Below, piece after piece: positions 20,526-29,490 of a stretch of DNA of 64,000 nt. The notes under the pieces are model-generated. The model was given only the letters and a program-made list of their open reading frames with translations, was not told the DNA's origin and made no database searches. The DNA lies in assembly GCF_004216775.1 (NCBI RefSeq), contig NZ_SGXF01000004.1:62001-126000 (forward strand), read 5' to 3'. The DNA comes from Cuneatibacter caecimuris (GTDB taxonomy: Bacteria > Bacillota > Clostridia > Lachnospirales > Lachnospiraceae). Both the position numbers and the translations under genes were made by a program. The number at the start of each line of letters is the position of its first letter. The stretch's first letter is position 1.

Positions 20526-21428
20526 ATGAAGATTCTGAATTTTGGTTCACTCAATATTGATTATGTTTACCGGGTAGATCACTTTGTGCGCAAAGGGGAA
20601 ACCATTTCTTCCCGTTCTCTCCAGGTTTTCAGCGGCGGCAAGGGACTCAACCAATCCATCGCTCTGGGGCGGGCGGGCGTCCCGGTATTTCATGCCGGCT
20701 GTATCGGGGAAGACGGGCGCTTTCTCCTGGAGCAGCTGAAAGAGGCGGGAGCGGAACCCCGTTATGTATCTGTCCTCTCTGATATGCGCACAGGCAACGC
20801 AATCATACAGAATGATTCTTCCGGGGATAACTGTATTATTTTGTACGGAGGGGCCAACCGGGCTGTGGGAAAACAGCAGATTGACCTGGTTTTGAAGGAT
20901 TTTTCAAAGGGCGACTGGCTTTTGCTGCAAAATGAAACCAGCTGTCTGAATGAGCTGATTGAAGCGGGGCATGAAAAGGGAATGGTCATTGTCCTGAATC
21001 CTTCCCCCATGGACGAGGTCATCAGAACTGTAAACCTGCAGCATGTGGACTGGTTCCTGCTCAATGAAATCGAGGCAGCCCAGCTCACCGGGCTGCCGGA
21101 AAATCAATGCGGCAAAGAACTGCTGATCCAGGCGCTGCAGCAGGAATTCCCCTCCTCTAAAATTCTGCTGACCCTTGGGGAAGAAGGCTCCTGCTGCGCG
21201 GCAGACGGACAGGTTCTGAACCAGCCTGCTTATCCTGTAAAAGCAGTGGATACCACAGCCGCCGGGGATACCTTTACCGGTTACTTTCTTTCTGAAGTTT
21301 TACGGGGCGGCTCTGTGAAATACGCACTGGATATCGCCTCACAGGCAGCCGCCATCGCTGTTTCCCGCAGAGGGGCGGCGCCTTCTATTCCATGGCGGGA
21401 TGAGATTCCAGGAATAAAACTAATTTAG
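20526..21428 (+). CDS. PfkB-family carbohydrate kinase (ribokinase-like)
   Basis: A 300-residue cytoplasmic sugar kinase. The N-terminal GSLNIDYVYRVDHFVRKGETI, the GGKGLNQSIALGRAG motif (PfkB signature 1) and DTTAAGDTFTGYFLSEV (signature 2, with the catalytic Asp of GD) are present. It is closest in pattern to ribokinase, but the sugar cannot be assigned safely. It lies 22 bp after the carboxypeptidase, with AAAGG upstream. Confidence 0.9.
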   Translation: MKILNFGSLNIDYVYRVDHFVRKGETISSRSLQVFSGGKGLNQSIALGRAGVPVFHAGCIGEDGRFLLEQLKEAGAEPRYVSVLSDMRTGNAIIQNDSSGDNCIILYGGANRAVGKQQIDLVLKDFSKGDWLLLQNETSCLNELIEAGHEKGMVIVLNPSPMDEVIRTVNLQHVDWFLLNEIEAAQLTGLPENQCGKELLIQALQQEFPSSKILLTLGEEGSCCAADGQVLNQPAYPVKAVDTTAAGDTFTGYFLSEVLRGGSVKYALDIASQAAAIAVSRRGAAPSIPWRDEIPGIKLI

Positions 21429-21464
21429 CCCACTTCGATTTTGCGGCTGTAATTGTTTAAATAC

Positions 21465-21491
21465 AGAAAGCTTTTACAATACCAGCTTTCT
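21465..21491 (-). terminator. Hairpin at the end of the surface-fibre cluster
   Basis: AGAAAGCT (21465-21472) and AGCTTTCT (21484-21491) form an 8-bp stem between the convergent PfkB and surface-cluster genes. No clear T-run follows on either strand, so termination is likely but weakly supported. Confidence 0.4.
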
Positions 21492-21495
21492 ACTG

Positions 21496-21771
21496 CTAAT
21501 CATCATAGTCATGCAGTGACATCGTATAAACAAATCCGTTTTTCATAGCAGTCCGTTCTTCTTCCGCATTCTGTACTGCGCATTCGTGGCAGAGCTGCCC
21601 GGCCCCTGGAATATAATCACTGCGCATTTCTACCGGCATTGATTTAGGTACATTTGTAATAGCTCTGCACAAAACGCATATTTCATAATCATCTCCGGAT
21701 TTAAAGCTTTCAGGGTGCTGATTAGCCCACTTATGCTTCAACACGGGTTTTTTACTTTGTTTCTGTTTCAT
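21496..21771 (-). CDS. Small protein with two CxxC motifs, last gene of the surface cluster
   Basis: A 91-residue protein I do not recognise. It is basic at the start (MKQKQSKKPVLKHKW) and has ICVLC and LCHEC motifs about 34 residues apart, suggesting a metal-binding (zinc-ribbon-like) fold. There is no signal peptide or membrane segment, so it should be cytoplasmic. ATG 21771 has AAAGG about ten bases upstream; a TTG at 21789 overlapping the sortase stop is the alternative. Its position suggests co-expression with the sortase, but no role can be assigned. Confidence 0.7.
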   Translation of the reverse strand: MKQKQSKKPVLKHKWANQHPESFKSGDDYEICVLCRAITNVPKSMPVEMRSDYIPGAGQLCHECAVQNAEEERTAMKNGFVYTMSLHDYDD

Positions 21772-21785
21772 ACAACTTCTGCCTT

Positions 21786-22427
21786 TCAATCAGAGTCAGT
21801 AGTATCAGAATCTTTTTCGGGCCTGTCACAGAACACCGTTATCCGTGCCACTCCGCCATAGGTACAGGTATAGAGTACCAAATCATGCCCACTATTTTGG
21901 ACGGCTTCTACCTCCGTAGGGTTCAGCGTATCCACCAATGTGACTTCATAGAGGTTTTCAATTCCTTCCATATCGGTGAAAATCACAGTATCGCCCGTTT
22001 CAATCTGAGAAAGATCTCCAAAATGGTTTTTATAGTTATGAGCCGCAATGACCAAATTGTCCGTCCGTGAGGAGCCAAACTGGCGGCATGGGGCGATTTT
22101 CAGTCTATCATAGTCCCACTCGGACATTACCGGCAATTCTAGCTTCAGATCAGGGATAGTAATATAGCCCACATATCCGTAGCCCTGGATCTCCGTAACA
22201 GGCAGCTCCGGGAGAAGGGCCTCCTGTGGTGCAGAAGGATTATATATAATCTCTGCAGGGGCAGCAGGTTTTCTTTCCTGAATGACGGCCTGCACATAGG
22301 AAAGCAGTTTCTCGGCCTTCTGCCCCGCCTGTACATCCTTCCGCCAGTTGTACAGGAAAAGGGACAGTGCTGAAAAAATCAGCGCTATCCCTGCAAATAG
22401 GTATACAATGCCTGATTTTTTAGGCAT
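21786..22427 (-). CDS. Sortase
   Basis: Membrane-anchored transpeptidase that joins surface proteins to peptidoglycan or to each other. The protein (213 residues) has an N-terminal membrane helix (IVYLFAGIALIFSALSLFLY, about 7-26) and a sortase core with catalytic His130 (AAHN), Cys188 (YTCTYGG) and Arg195 (ARIT). The class is not clear to me; TCTYGG is not the usual TLxTC of class A. ATG 22427 follows AAAGGA and overlaps the end of the Cna-B gene by eight bases. The likely substrate is that neighbour, through its LIHTG motif. Confidence 0.88.
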   Translation of the reverse strand: MPKKSGIVYLFAGIALIFSALSLFLYNWRKDVQAGQKAEKLLSYVQAVIQERKPAAPAEIIYNPSAPQEALLPELPVTEIQGYGYVGYITIPDLKLELPVMSEWDYDRLKIAPCRQFGSSRTDNLVIAAHNYKNHFGDLSQIETGDTVIFTDMEGIENLYEVTLVDTLNPTEVEAVQNSGHDLVLYTCTYGGVARITVFCDRPEKDSDTTDSD

Positions 22428-23697
22428 GTTTATCCTTTCGCTTCCTGGCAATCACCATTACGCCGTATACAATGAGCACAAGGCCGAGAATGCTCATCAC
22501 GGGGACTGGCCAGTTTAACTGGCCCGTATGAATCAAGGATGCCGTATTCGTAATGGTCACAACACCATTCTGATTATAATAAGAGGGGGTATAACCTTTT
22601 GGAATGCCGGTCTCCACAACGCTCCAATTACCGCTTCCATTCAGATTCTCCCATCTGTAGCTCCAGTTATTCCGGGCATTCAGAGTGACCTTCTCTACAG
22701 CATGGTCTCCATCAAACAGAGTAACGGTTACAAAATCCGGACGGCTTCCATTTTTGTTATTCTCATCAGACCAGACCTTTTTCACCGTCAAATCCACAGG
22801 TTTTGGCGCAGGGACCGGGATATAGTCGTTATGGTTGATTATAAACACTGTGTTGTCTTTTATCTTATAGGAAACTTCATATCCCTTGACAGTTTCCTCC
22901 TCCACCGTCCAACTGTACTGATCGTCCAGCCCGTCCCATGTAAAAGTCCATTGGTTTTCCTTGCTCAGACTCACAGTTTCAAAAAGTCTGCCGTCCCGCA
23001 GAAGCCAGACATCCACGCTGTCGGGCCGTTCGGGATTTCCGTTATCGTCCCACACCTTATGAACCGTCAGCTTTTCATATTCAATACCTTCCGCCAGAAA
23101 AACCCAGTCCGCCTCTCCCACACAATTGGCATACTTGTTATCCAGCTCGGCGGGCACATCAAGTTCTACTTTCAACTGGCTTGTTTCGCCTGCGCGCAGA
23201 TCTCCCAGGAAAACATGATCTGCCAAAGCGCCCGCCTTGTCGGGAGATGCCTCATAAATGAGCTGGGCGCCGTTATAGATGCGCATAGTCAGCCTGGACA
23301 GAAAATCCTGCATCGTGGCCACGGTTTCATCCCGTTGGTTATCGATATTGGCCTGATCTTTGCCGTCGGCATTTTCAGCGCTTTCACTGTAGGTCAGCGG
23401 ATTACCATATTCATCATGGACAACCACTTTCATGTAAAGCTTGATATAGTTACAGTCTGTCGCGGCATTTTTAATCTGAATGATTTCCGACAGATGATCA
23501 CCGGGTATTACATTTTTGAATCCATCAAACAGATCAGAAGCAGTGTATTGGCTGCCAGTCTGAAACTCGAAGCCCTCCGCAAGGCCCTTAAATGTTACCG
23601 ATGGTTCCCCCGCGAAGGCCGTAAGCGACAGGCTCATGACCATCAGCAGAATAAGCAGGAGCGAGGAGCATTTTTTTGCAGTATTTTCCAGTTTCAA
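22420..23697 (-). CDS. Cna-B surface protein with atypical sorting signal
   Basis: About 425 residues. The start is TTG 23697, chosen because GGAGGTG lies seven bases upstream and a clean signal peptide follows (MKLENTAKK, hydrophobic core, AFAG). Residues about 30-200 (VTFKGLAEGFEFQTG and on) resemble a TasA/CalY-like fold by pattern. Two Cna-B domains follow (LTVHKVWDDNGNPERPDSVDVWLL and LTVKKVWSDENNKNGSRPDFVTVTLF). The C-terminus has LIHTGQ (388-393), a membrane helix and the basic tail ARKRKDKHA. This is an LPXTG-type signal with Ile in place of Pro. Role inferred: sortase-anchored base or linker of the fibre. Confidence 0.85.
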   Translation of the reverse strand: MKLENTAKKCSSLLLILLMVMSLSLTAFAGEPSVTFKGLAEGFEFQTGSQYTASDLFDGFKNVIPGDHLSEIIQIKNAATDCNYIKLYMKVVVHDEYGNPLTYSESAENADGKDQANIDNQRDETVATMQDFLSRLTMRIYNGAQLIYEASPDKAGALADHVFLGDLRAGETSQLKVELDVPAELDNKYANCVGEADWVFLAEGIEYEKLTVHKVWDDNGNPERPDSVDVWLLRDGRLFETVSLSKENQWTFTWDGLDDQYSWTVEEETVKGYEVSYKIKDNTVFIINHNDYIPVPAPKPVDLTVKKVWSDENNKNGSRPDFVTVTLFDGDHAVEKVTLNARNNWSYRWENLNGSGNWSVVETGIPKGYTPSYYNQNGVVTITNTASLIHTGQLNWPVPVMSILGLVLIVYGVMVIARKRKDKHA

Positions 23698-23711
23698 TTT
23701 CCCGCACCTCC

Positions 23712-24299
23712 TTAACCTTGATATGCAGTGACGCTGCCCGGGTAAATACTGACGCCCCAAGAGTCCCCGACCGCTTCGGCCGGCCCGCTCTGAATGGCCT
23801 CTGCCATCACCTCGATAACCTGCCTGCCGCCATCAGCATCAGTATATCTGCCGATCAGAGCGATACTGCCGATCAAATCTGCAGCAGGCTTTTTGCCAGG
23901 AGCCACTGGCAAAGTGTAATAATAATACTCGCCATATTTTACCCAGTTGGTTCCGGGAATAAAAGCAGGGATCTCCGCTATGCCGCCGATATGCTGTCCC
24001 TGGTCACTTACCCGGTAAGACACCAGCTTCACACGAAGGTAAGCTTCTGTGTCTCCAGTGTTGGTAACATTGACGTTTTTCTTGTTGATTCCGTCAAATT
24101 CCTCTGACACCTCGCAGGTCACGCGGGAGGGAATAAAAGTGTTGTTTACCGGCGCAGTCTGAGCGCCCAGGTAGGCCATTGTCCCACAGACAGCAAGAGT
24201 TACGACCAGCAGGAGGGAGAAAAACAGCATTCTTGCTTTTATGATGCGCTGCCGACGTTTTGTCTGTATATATCGAACTTTATTTTTTTCGTGATCCAT
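23712..24299 (-). CDS. TasA/CalY-like fibre subunit 5
   Basis: About 195 residues. A long basic cytoplasmic start (DHEKNKVRYIQTKRRQRIIKAR) is followed by the hydrophobic segment and GTMAYLG, the SipW-type cleavage context. The mature domain has NTFIPSRVTCEVSEEFDGI, KKNVNVTNTGDTEAYLRVKLVSYRV and WVKYGEYYYYTLPVAPGK, matching the TasA/camelysin pattern (N-terminal strand, then a NTGDxEAYLRV strand). ATG 24299 follows GGAGG seven bases upstream. The first 20 bases overlap the end of the VWA gene. Confidence 0.82.
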   Translation of the reverse strand: MDHEKNKVRYIQTKRRQRIIKARMLFFSLLLVVTLAVCGTMAYLGAQTAPVNNTFIPSRVTCEVSEEFDGINKKNVNVTNTGDTEAYLRVKLVSYRVSDQGQHIGGIAEIPAFIPGTNWVKYGEYYYYTLPVAPGKKPAADLIGSIALIGRYTDADGGRQVIEVMAEAIQSGPAEAVGDSWGVSIYPGSVTAYQG

Positions 24300-27252
24300 A
24301 TTTTTCCCTCCCTCCATAATTCTCAGTGCTGAAAATGTTTTTTACAACATTGCTGAAACCGTTGAGCCAATTGTTATTGATTTTCGTATTGGCGCAGGTA
24401 ATACTTCCGCTGGGATGTTCCGCAGTCAGTACAAAGCCTGTGCCGTTGTCACTGTCATAGCGCCAGCTCCAGCCCTGGTCCTCGGTAACCGTGTAAGTAC
24501 CCACCGGCAGCTCGGCAATCGTTTCGCTGCGATTACCTACGATGGTAATTTCCGAATATTTCCGGCCATCTTTCTTCACAGTAAATACATATGGCTCGCC
24601 CTCAGCGCCGCCAGTCTTGGTAACAGTAAGCCTGCAGGTATTTATGTGGAGAAGGAATTCGTAATTCCCGGGCACTTCACAGGACTGACCGGTACAATTG
24701 ATATGCTGGAAGGCTGTATGCATTGTTACATCGGTATTACCGATCCTGACAGCTGCATCCACAGGCACATCCTGCTTAGTATTGATCTTGGCATCCTTAA
24801 CCTTGGTCTCATCAGGGGTATAGACAAAAGTCAATTCCGGAGCACTGCCCATCTTATTTATGTCGGCTTCCGTTTCTCCGTGTACCCACTTGGTATACGT
24901 AAGATTTTCGATAAAATCGGTGGGAACATCGGCTCCGTACCAGGCCTCACTGTCCTGATAGGTCAATTCCGGCTTATAGACAAGGATGTTCCCCTTACCG
25001 CTGCCAGTTTGCTCCATAGCATCACCCTCGGTCTTGGGAGAAACCTTGAGGGAAACTGTGTACTCACTATCTTCCGTTAACCCGGTAAAGCCGTTTGCAA
25101 CCGCATTCCCATCCTTGTCCATGACCTCTGCCGTGATTTCTACATAGGCAGTCTGCCAGGCTTCCAGGCCATAGTTCTCATCAGCCCTGGACAGGTCAAG
25201 CACCACATCCCCGACAGAAGCAGTACCGTTTTGAAGATCAGCAGCTGGTATGTTTTGAAGAAGGTACACGTCTTTATCTGGGGCAGTAACGGTGATGGAA
25301 CCAATCTCTACATCCACTTTTGGTTCAGGGAAGATAAACACAGGTTCATCAGCACCATCGTTTTCATAAATCCCGGCGCTGCTGTTGGTGGGTACGCCGT
25401 TTCCGCCCAGGAAACCAGCCTTTGGCTCAACGGTAAAGGAAATCACCAATTTATTGCCGCGGTAGTTTACGTCTCCATTCGCTGCTGTTTCTGTGCCGCA
25501 CCAGTTGGCCGCAAAGTCAAAGCCGGTAACATCTACTCTGTCGCCGCTGACAGTGGCAGCAGCGCCCATGGCACTGTTGTTCTTTGTCCATTTGCCATCC
25601 TGGCCGTAGGCATAGGTTTCCAGCATAATCTCAGACGCATCAGCACCTTCGGGCAATGTAAAGGAAGGAGAAATGATGTCTTTAATTACGGTTTCCCCGT
25701 CCAGAGTGGTGGATGAGCCTCCTTCCTCAATCTGGTCGGATATCTGCTGAAAAATAGAGTTTAGGGTATCCGCGTCAGAAGCAGAAAGATAGTAACTGGG
25801 GGTACGTGGCGTGCCATTGTTGGAGGACACATCCTGCATAAACTGGTTTGCCTGTCTGTTGCCCGCTCCTTGGGCGATGCCCGCAGAAGTCGCATCAGCG
25901 CCTTCAAAGATTCCAACCGAATACACAGTCACACCCATGTTTTTCAGAGTATCAGCCTCATCAACGGCAGCCGAGGCAACGTCACTTTCATAGCTGCTAT
26001 ATCCCGGCGTACCGTCGGTAAAAAGAATGACAACCCGATTGCGCTTTTCCGTTTCCTGCAAGGGATTTGCATCAAAAATTCCCTTTGCCATTTCAAGGCC
26101 GTAGTTGGGATAAGTTGCACCGTGAGCATCCAAAGCATTTTTAGAAGCGATTACATTGTTATAGCCCGCATCAGTGTCCATATTCTGTAATGCGTCATCG
26201 TAGTAGCCGCTGGCGTTGGAATTGTAATTGTATTGCTGTGAGCCAACAAAAACCTCTGTGTTCTCATATGCCGGATAACCACTTTGCCCCCGGTTGCCAG
26301 TGGCAAATCCGACAACAGCGACACGATGGTTTACGTCATCAGCCGTCCCAATTATCCCATCCTCACCGGCAGCTTTAGCCCGAACACTGTTGGTAAAGTT
26401 GGCAACGGCGGTTTGCAGCGCCTCTAACCGGGATGTACTAGAAGATGCATACCGCTGATATAGGGTAAACTCCGGCTGGGTATTCGCACCGGTAGATATG
26501 CCTATGGTCTGGGTTATGCCGTTTTCGTCGGTGTAGGTGTATGTATAGGTATATTCGCCCCTGTTGCTTTCCGTGCGATAATAGAGAGGGCCTTTATCAC
26601 CGAAATCAGGGGACTGATCACTGCCTTGACAGACAACAGTCGAGCCGTCGGGAAAGGTATAGGTATAGGTGTATCCCTGCCAATCCCGAGAACGGGTCAG
26701 TTCAACTCTCTGATATTCCTCTCCAGTTTTAACAAAGAGACTGTCGGCATACTTCCAGTAATCATCCGGACTGTAGTTTGGCCATGATCCTTGTGCATCA
26801 TTATTCCAATTGTCCGGACATTTTGTATAAATGTACGGACGTGCTCTGATTACAGAAACAGTGGCATATCCGCCATCCTCAAGTGGAAAATACAGATTTG
26901 AATTTCTTGCTCCATTATGCCGTAGTCCATAATAATCATCGTTGTCTCTATTTGTGTATTCCTGGAAGCTATAGGAAAACATATCTTCAGACATAGAACC
27001 GGACTGATCCAACACCAGAATGACGTCAGTAGGAACATCTTTCTTTGTCTCTGTTGTGATCTTACTTCCGGTTGCATAGGCTTCCAGGGTGATAGTATAG
27101 CTGCCGTCCATATTGGCCTGGGCCGTTTTACTAATAACCATGCCGTTGTCCTTTTCCTGCCCGTCGGCGGCCTGAGCCTGTGTACCAGTAACCATAGGTA
27201 TGAACACCATGGCAAGGGAGAGGAACAAAGCAACTGTTTTAACTCTCTTCAT
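24280..27252 (-). CDS. Secreted von Willebrand A-domain adhesin
   Basis: A 990-residue secreted protein with an ordinary signal peptide (MKRVKTVALFLSLAMVFIPMVTGTQAQA). The VWA domain (about 75-520) has the MIDAS motif DQSGSMS (Asp82, Ser84, Ser86) and RVVILFTDGTPGY; a long aromatic, Tyr/Asp/Asn-rich insert sits inside it. Beta-sandwich repeats follow, then a Cna-B/SpaA-like module (RLTVTKTGGAEGEPYVFTVKKDGR, ending in TYTVTEDQGWSWRY). Unusually it ends ENYGGREKYGSRKK with no sorting signal or membrane helix; the last codons run through the ribosome site and start of the next gene. Architecture is that of a pilus-tip adhesin; how it is retained is unclear. Confidence 0.85.
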   Translation of the reverse strand: MKRVKTVALFLSLAMVFIPMVTGTQAQAADGQEKDNGMVISKTAQANMDGSYTITLEAYATGSKITTETKKDVPTDVILVLDQSGSMSEDMFSYSFQEYTNRDNDDYYGLRHNGARNSNLYFPLEDGGYATVSVIRARPYIYTKCPDNWNNDAQGSWPNYSPDDYWKYADSLFVKTGEEYQRVELTRSRDWQGYTYTYTFPDGSTVVCQGSDQSPDFGDKGPLYYRTESNRGEYTYTYTYTDENGITQTIGISTGANTQPEFTLYQRYASSSTSRLEALQTAVANFTNSVRAKAAGEDGIIGTADDVNHRVAVVGFATGNRGQSGYPAYENTEVFVGSQQYNYNSNASGYYDDALQNMDTDAGYNNVIASKNALDAHGATYPNYGLEMAKGIFDANPLQETEKRNRVVILFTDGTPGYSSYESDVASAAVDEADTLKNMGVTVYSVGIFEGADATSAGIAQGAGNRQANQFMQDVSSNNGTPRTPSYYLSASDADTLNSIFQQISDQIEEGGSSTTLDGETVIKDIISPSFTLPEGADASEIMLETYAYGQDGKWTKNNSAMGAAATVSGDRVDVTGFDFAANWCGTETAANGDVNYRGNKLVISFTVEPKAGFLGGNGVPTNSSAGIYENDGADEPVFIFPEPKVDVEIGSITVTAPDKDVYLLQNIPAADLQNGTASVGDVVLDLSRADENYGLEAWQTAYVEITAEVMDKDGNAVANGFTGLTEDSEYTVSLKVSPKTEGDAMEQTGSGKGNILVYKPELTYQDSEAWYGADVPTDFIENLTYTKWVHGETEADINKMGSAPELTFVYTPDETKVKDAKINTKQDVPVDAAVRIGNTDVTMHTAFQHINCTGQSCEVPGNYEFLLHINTCRLTVTKTGGAEGEPYVFTVKKDGRKYSEITIVGNRSETIAELPVGTYTVTEDQGWSWRYDSDNGTGFVLTAEHPSGSITCANTKINNNWLNGFSNVVKNIFSTENYGGREKYGSRKK

Positions 27253-27264
27253 TATTTTGCCTCC

Positions 27265-27846
27265 TTACGATTCCGGCCAACCCTTAGCATCCATTACTGT
27301 CTCACCGTTAATAGAAGCCTGGACAGCCTGAGCGGCAATTATAATATTGGCCGTACAGCCCTGATATTCGTTGCCTATTTCAAAAGCAAAGGTCACAGTA
27401 TCAAAGAGGATCTCCGTAAACTGCCCCGGGGCAACCGGTACGGTATAATAGTAATAGCCGTCTTCCCCCAGAATCCAGCAGCTGCCTACAGCGTAGGTCA
27501 ATACCGGACCTGTCCCCTCGATGCTAAGCGGCAGATCTGCGCCGTCAATCCCCTTCACATCGGCCTCGACCCGGACACGAATCCAGGCTTCGCTTTCGCC
27601 GGTGTTTTTTACACTAACGATCTTACTGACATCAGAACCGGGCATCACACCTCTTATCCCTTCCTCCGGGAAGTCTGTCAGGATTCCGTCCTCGCCCTGT
27701 GTTTTCTCCACCACCTCAATATTTATCCCGCCGGAGGTGATTACATTGTGAGCCGTATCCTCCGATGTAAAGTAGGCCAAGGTTCCGGCGGTGATGATTG
27801 CCAGGCAGCTCACTGCCATGGCCAAAGTAAGCAGTTTTTTCTTCAT
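27265..27846 (-). CDS. TasA/CalY-like fibre subunit 4
   Basis: About 193 residues from ATG 27846 (AAAGGAG upstream). The signal is MKKKLLTLAMAVSCLAIITAGTLAYFTSED, carrying the GTLAYFT motif of SipW substrates. The mature part has HNVITSGGINIEVVEKT, then KIVSVKNTGESEAWIRVRVEADV and GYYYYTVPVAPGQFTEILFDTVTF, the camelysin/TasA pattern. It precedes the VWA gene by 12 bp. Probably a secreted fibre or accessory subunit. Confidence 0.85.
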   Translation of the reverse strand: MKKKLLTLAMAVSCLAIITAGTLAYFTSEDTAHNVITSGGINIEVVEKTQGEDGILTDFPEEGIRGVMPGSDVSKIVSVKNTGESEAWIRVRVEADVKGIDGADLPLSIEGTGPVLTYAVGSCWILGEDGYYYYTVPVAPGQFTEILFDTVTFAFEIGNEYQGCTANIIIAAQAVQASINGETVMDAKGWPES

Positions 27847-27895
27847 ATTTACAAGCTCCTTTCTTTTTTGAGATAGGTCAGAGTCATTATGCGCC

Positions 27896-27964
27896 ATAGG
27901 AGAATATCCGAAAACTTTTCTTCGGATACTCTCCTATACCCGCTCCCCCTCTCCAGAGGGAGCG
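27896..27964 (-). promoter_or_regulatory. Two tandem hairpins between fibre genes 3 and 4
   Basis: Stem one pairs ATAGGAGA (27896-27903) with TCTCCTAT (27930-27937) and continues inward through TATCCGAA/TTCGGATA around a short loop. Stem two pairs CGCTCCC (27941-27947) with GGGAGCG (27958-27964). There is no T-run after either, so RNA stabilisation or attenuation is more likely than full termination. Confidence 0.6.
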
Positions 27965-27998
27965 AATCATAGGTACGAGATTGATTATGGATAAAAAA

Positions 27999-28763
27999 TC
28001 ATTTGCCTTCGGCACTTGTCATCTCAATAAAAGTCTGGTCATGACCATGGGCAGTAAAATCCGGCGCAGTATAGCCCTCAGAACCGGGAGTGCCAAATGC
28101 TGTATTCAGCGCGGTATAAGCATCTGTAAAGCCATCGGCCTGAACAGCCTCTGTAACGACATAGATATGATTCCAACCTTCGGGCCAGCTGGCGATGTCT
28201 TCCTGGGTAGTGGCCGGAGCCATATAAACACTATCTATTGCATCAACAGTAGTTTCATCCGGTTTCAGTGCAGTTTCATAGGTGGCAACATAAACTTTAT
28301 AGTTGACCCCGCCGATCCGAACAAAGCCATACATATTCCAGTCAGCGCTATTCGAAGGATCTTCCTCTCCATCAATGGCACTGCTCCAGTTCCATTTGCC
28401 ATCCCCCACGGTGAGATTGCTATGGAGCATGCAGATGGCATTGTTACCTTCGCAGTCATTTACAGCAGGAACGGCGATATGTACGCGGATATAGGCATTC
28501 TGATCGCCAATGTTCTTCACATATACTTCTTTCTCAATGGCGTTTTCGAAGAAGCTATTGCCTTGCTCATCCATAACTTCCACCGCCGGAATCAAGGGCA
28601 GATTCCCTGTATTGAAGTCCTCGAACAGGTCAACCTTTATATTCCCAACAGTAAATTCATTGGTTTGAGCATCGGTATCAGTGAAATAGGCCAGGGTCCC
28701 CCCCATTATAACAGCTGCCGCCAGTGACGCGACCAGGCAGAAACCCAGAATTTTCTTTTTCAT
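27999..28763 (-). CDS. TasA/CalY-like fibre subunit 3
   Basis: A 254-residue subunit, the longest of the five. Signal MKKKILGFCLVASLAAAVIMGGTLAYFTDTDAQ, again with GTLAYFT, then NEFTVGNIKVDLFEDFNTG, EVYVKNIGDQNAYIRVHIAVP and a C-terminal VVTEAVQADGFTDAYTALNTAFG. This is the full TasA/camelysin layout, so it is a candidate major fibre subunit. It begins 72 bp after subunit 2. Confidence 0.87.
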   Translation of the reverse strand: MKKKILGFCLVASLAAAVIMGGTLAYFTDTDAQTNEFTVGNIKVDLFEDFNTGNLPLIPAVEVMDEQGNSFFENAIEKEVYVKNIGDQNAYIRVHIAVPAVNDCEGNNAICMLHSNLTVGDGKWNWSSAIDGEEDPSNSADWNMYGFVRIGGVNYKVYVATYETALKPDETTVDAIDSVYMAPATTQEDIASWPEGWNHIYVVTEAVQADGFTDAYTALNTAFGTPGSEGYTAPDFTAHGHDQTFIEMTSAEGK

Positions 28764-28835
28764 TTTCTTATTTCCTTTCGCATTATGAATACTGGTTCGG
28801 TATATACATCCGAGCCATACAAAAAAGCATCCAGG

Positions 28836-29405
28836 TTAATTTTGGGAAGCAGGACCTATGTTAGTCCATGCTTCGGCGGCCGTGAAATCCTCCGTAGAAT
28901 TTTTGTGAAGCTGGGAGGCATAAGCGGTTATAGATAGGATTGGATCGGTCTGAGGGGACAGGGTATCCATCATCTCTTTAGTAACCGTGCCCTTCACACT
29001 GACCTGATCATCCTTCAGGACACTGTATTCAGTACCCATTTGGCTGGCAGTTACTGTGCGGTAATACACACCTTCAACATTATCCAGCGCAATCCAGCCA
29101 TCTGCCATTTCAAAAGCCAGGTAAGAATCGAAGTTCGCGGACTTCTCCAACATGACAAACAGATAGCATTCTTCACTTCCGACAATCACAGCCGCCTTGG
29201 GGTTCTTGGCAATGGTATGGCCTGGAACCATTTTATAGTTCATACCAGTGGTTTCTTCCAGGGTAATATCGATATTGCTGGTGGTAAATGTATTAACGAT
29301 CTGATTGGTCCGCGCTGTCAGCCAGGCCACTGTACCGCCGATAATGCAGCCTAAAGCCAATACCAAAGTAGTCAGCAGCGCAATCGTTTTCTTCCTCATA
29401 TTCAT
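28836..29405 (-). CDS. TasA/CalY-like fibre subunit 2
   Basis: About 189 residues. Signal MNMRKKTIALLTTLVLALGCIIGGTVAWLTART (GTVAWLT cleavage context), then NTFTTSNIDITLEETTG, a PGHTIAKNPKAAVIVGSEECYLFVMLEKS stretch and SITAYASQLHKNSTEDFTAAEAW near the end. The pattern matches subunit 1 closely, so the two are probably paralogues. ATG 29405 has AAGGAA nine bases upstream. Confidence 0.85.
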   Translation of the reverse strand: MNMRKKTIALLTTLVLALGCIIGGTVAWLTARTNQIVNTFTTSNIDITLEETTGMNYKMVPGHTIAKNPKAAVIVGSEECYLFVMLEKSANFDSYLAFEMADGWIALDNVEGVYYRTVTASQMGTEYSVLKDDQVSVKGTVTKEMMDTLSPQTDPILSITAYASQLHKNSTEDFTAAEAWTNIGPASQN

Positions 29406-29490
29406 ATTGTGTATTTCCTTCCCCATTAATTTGGATGGATCCCATTTCCACAGATCAGACTCTCAGTCTCTCTGAGAAAGCCACAGAGAA

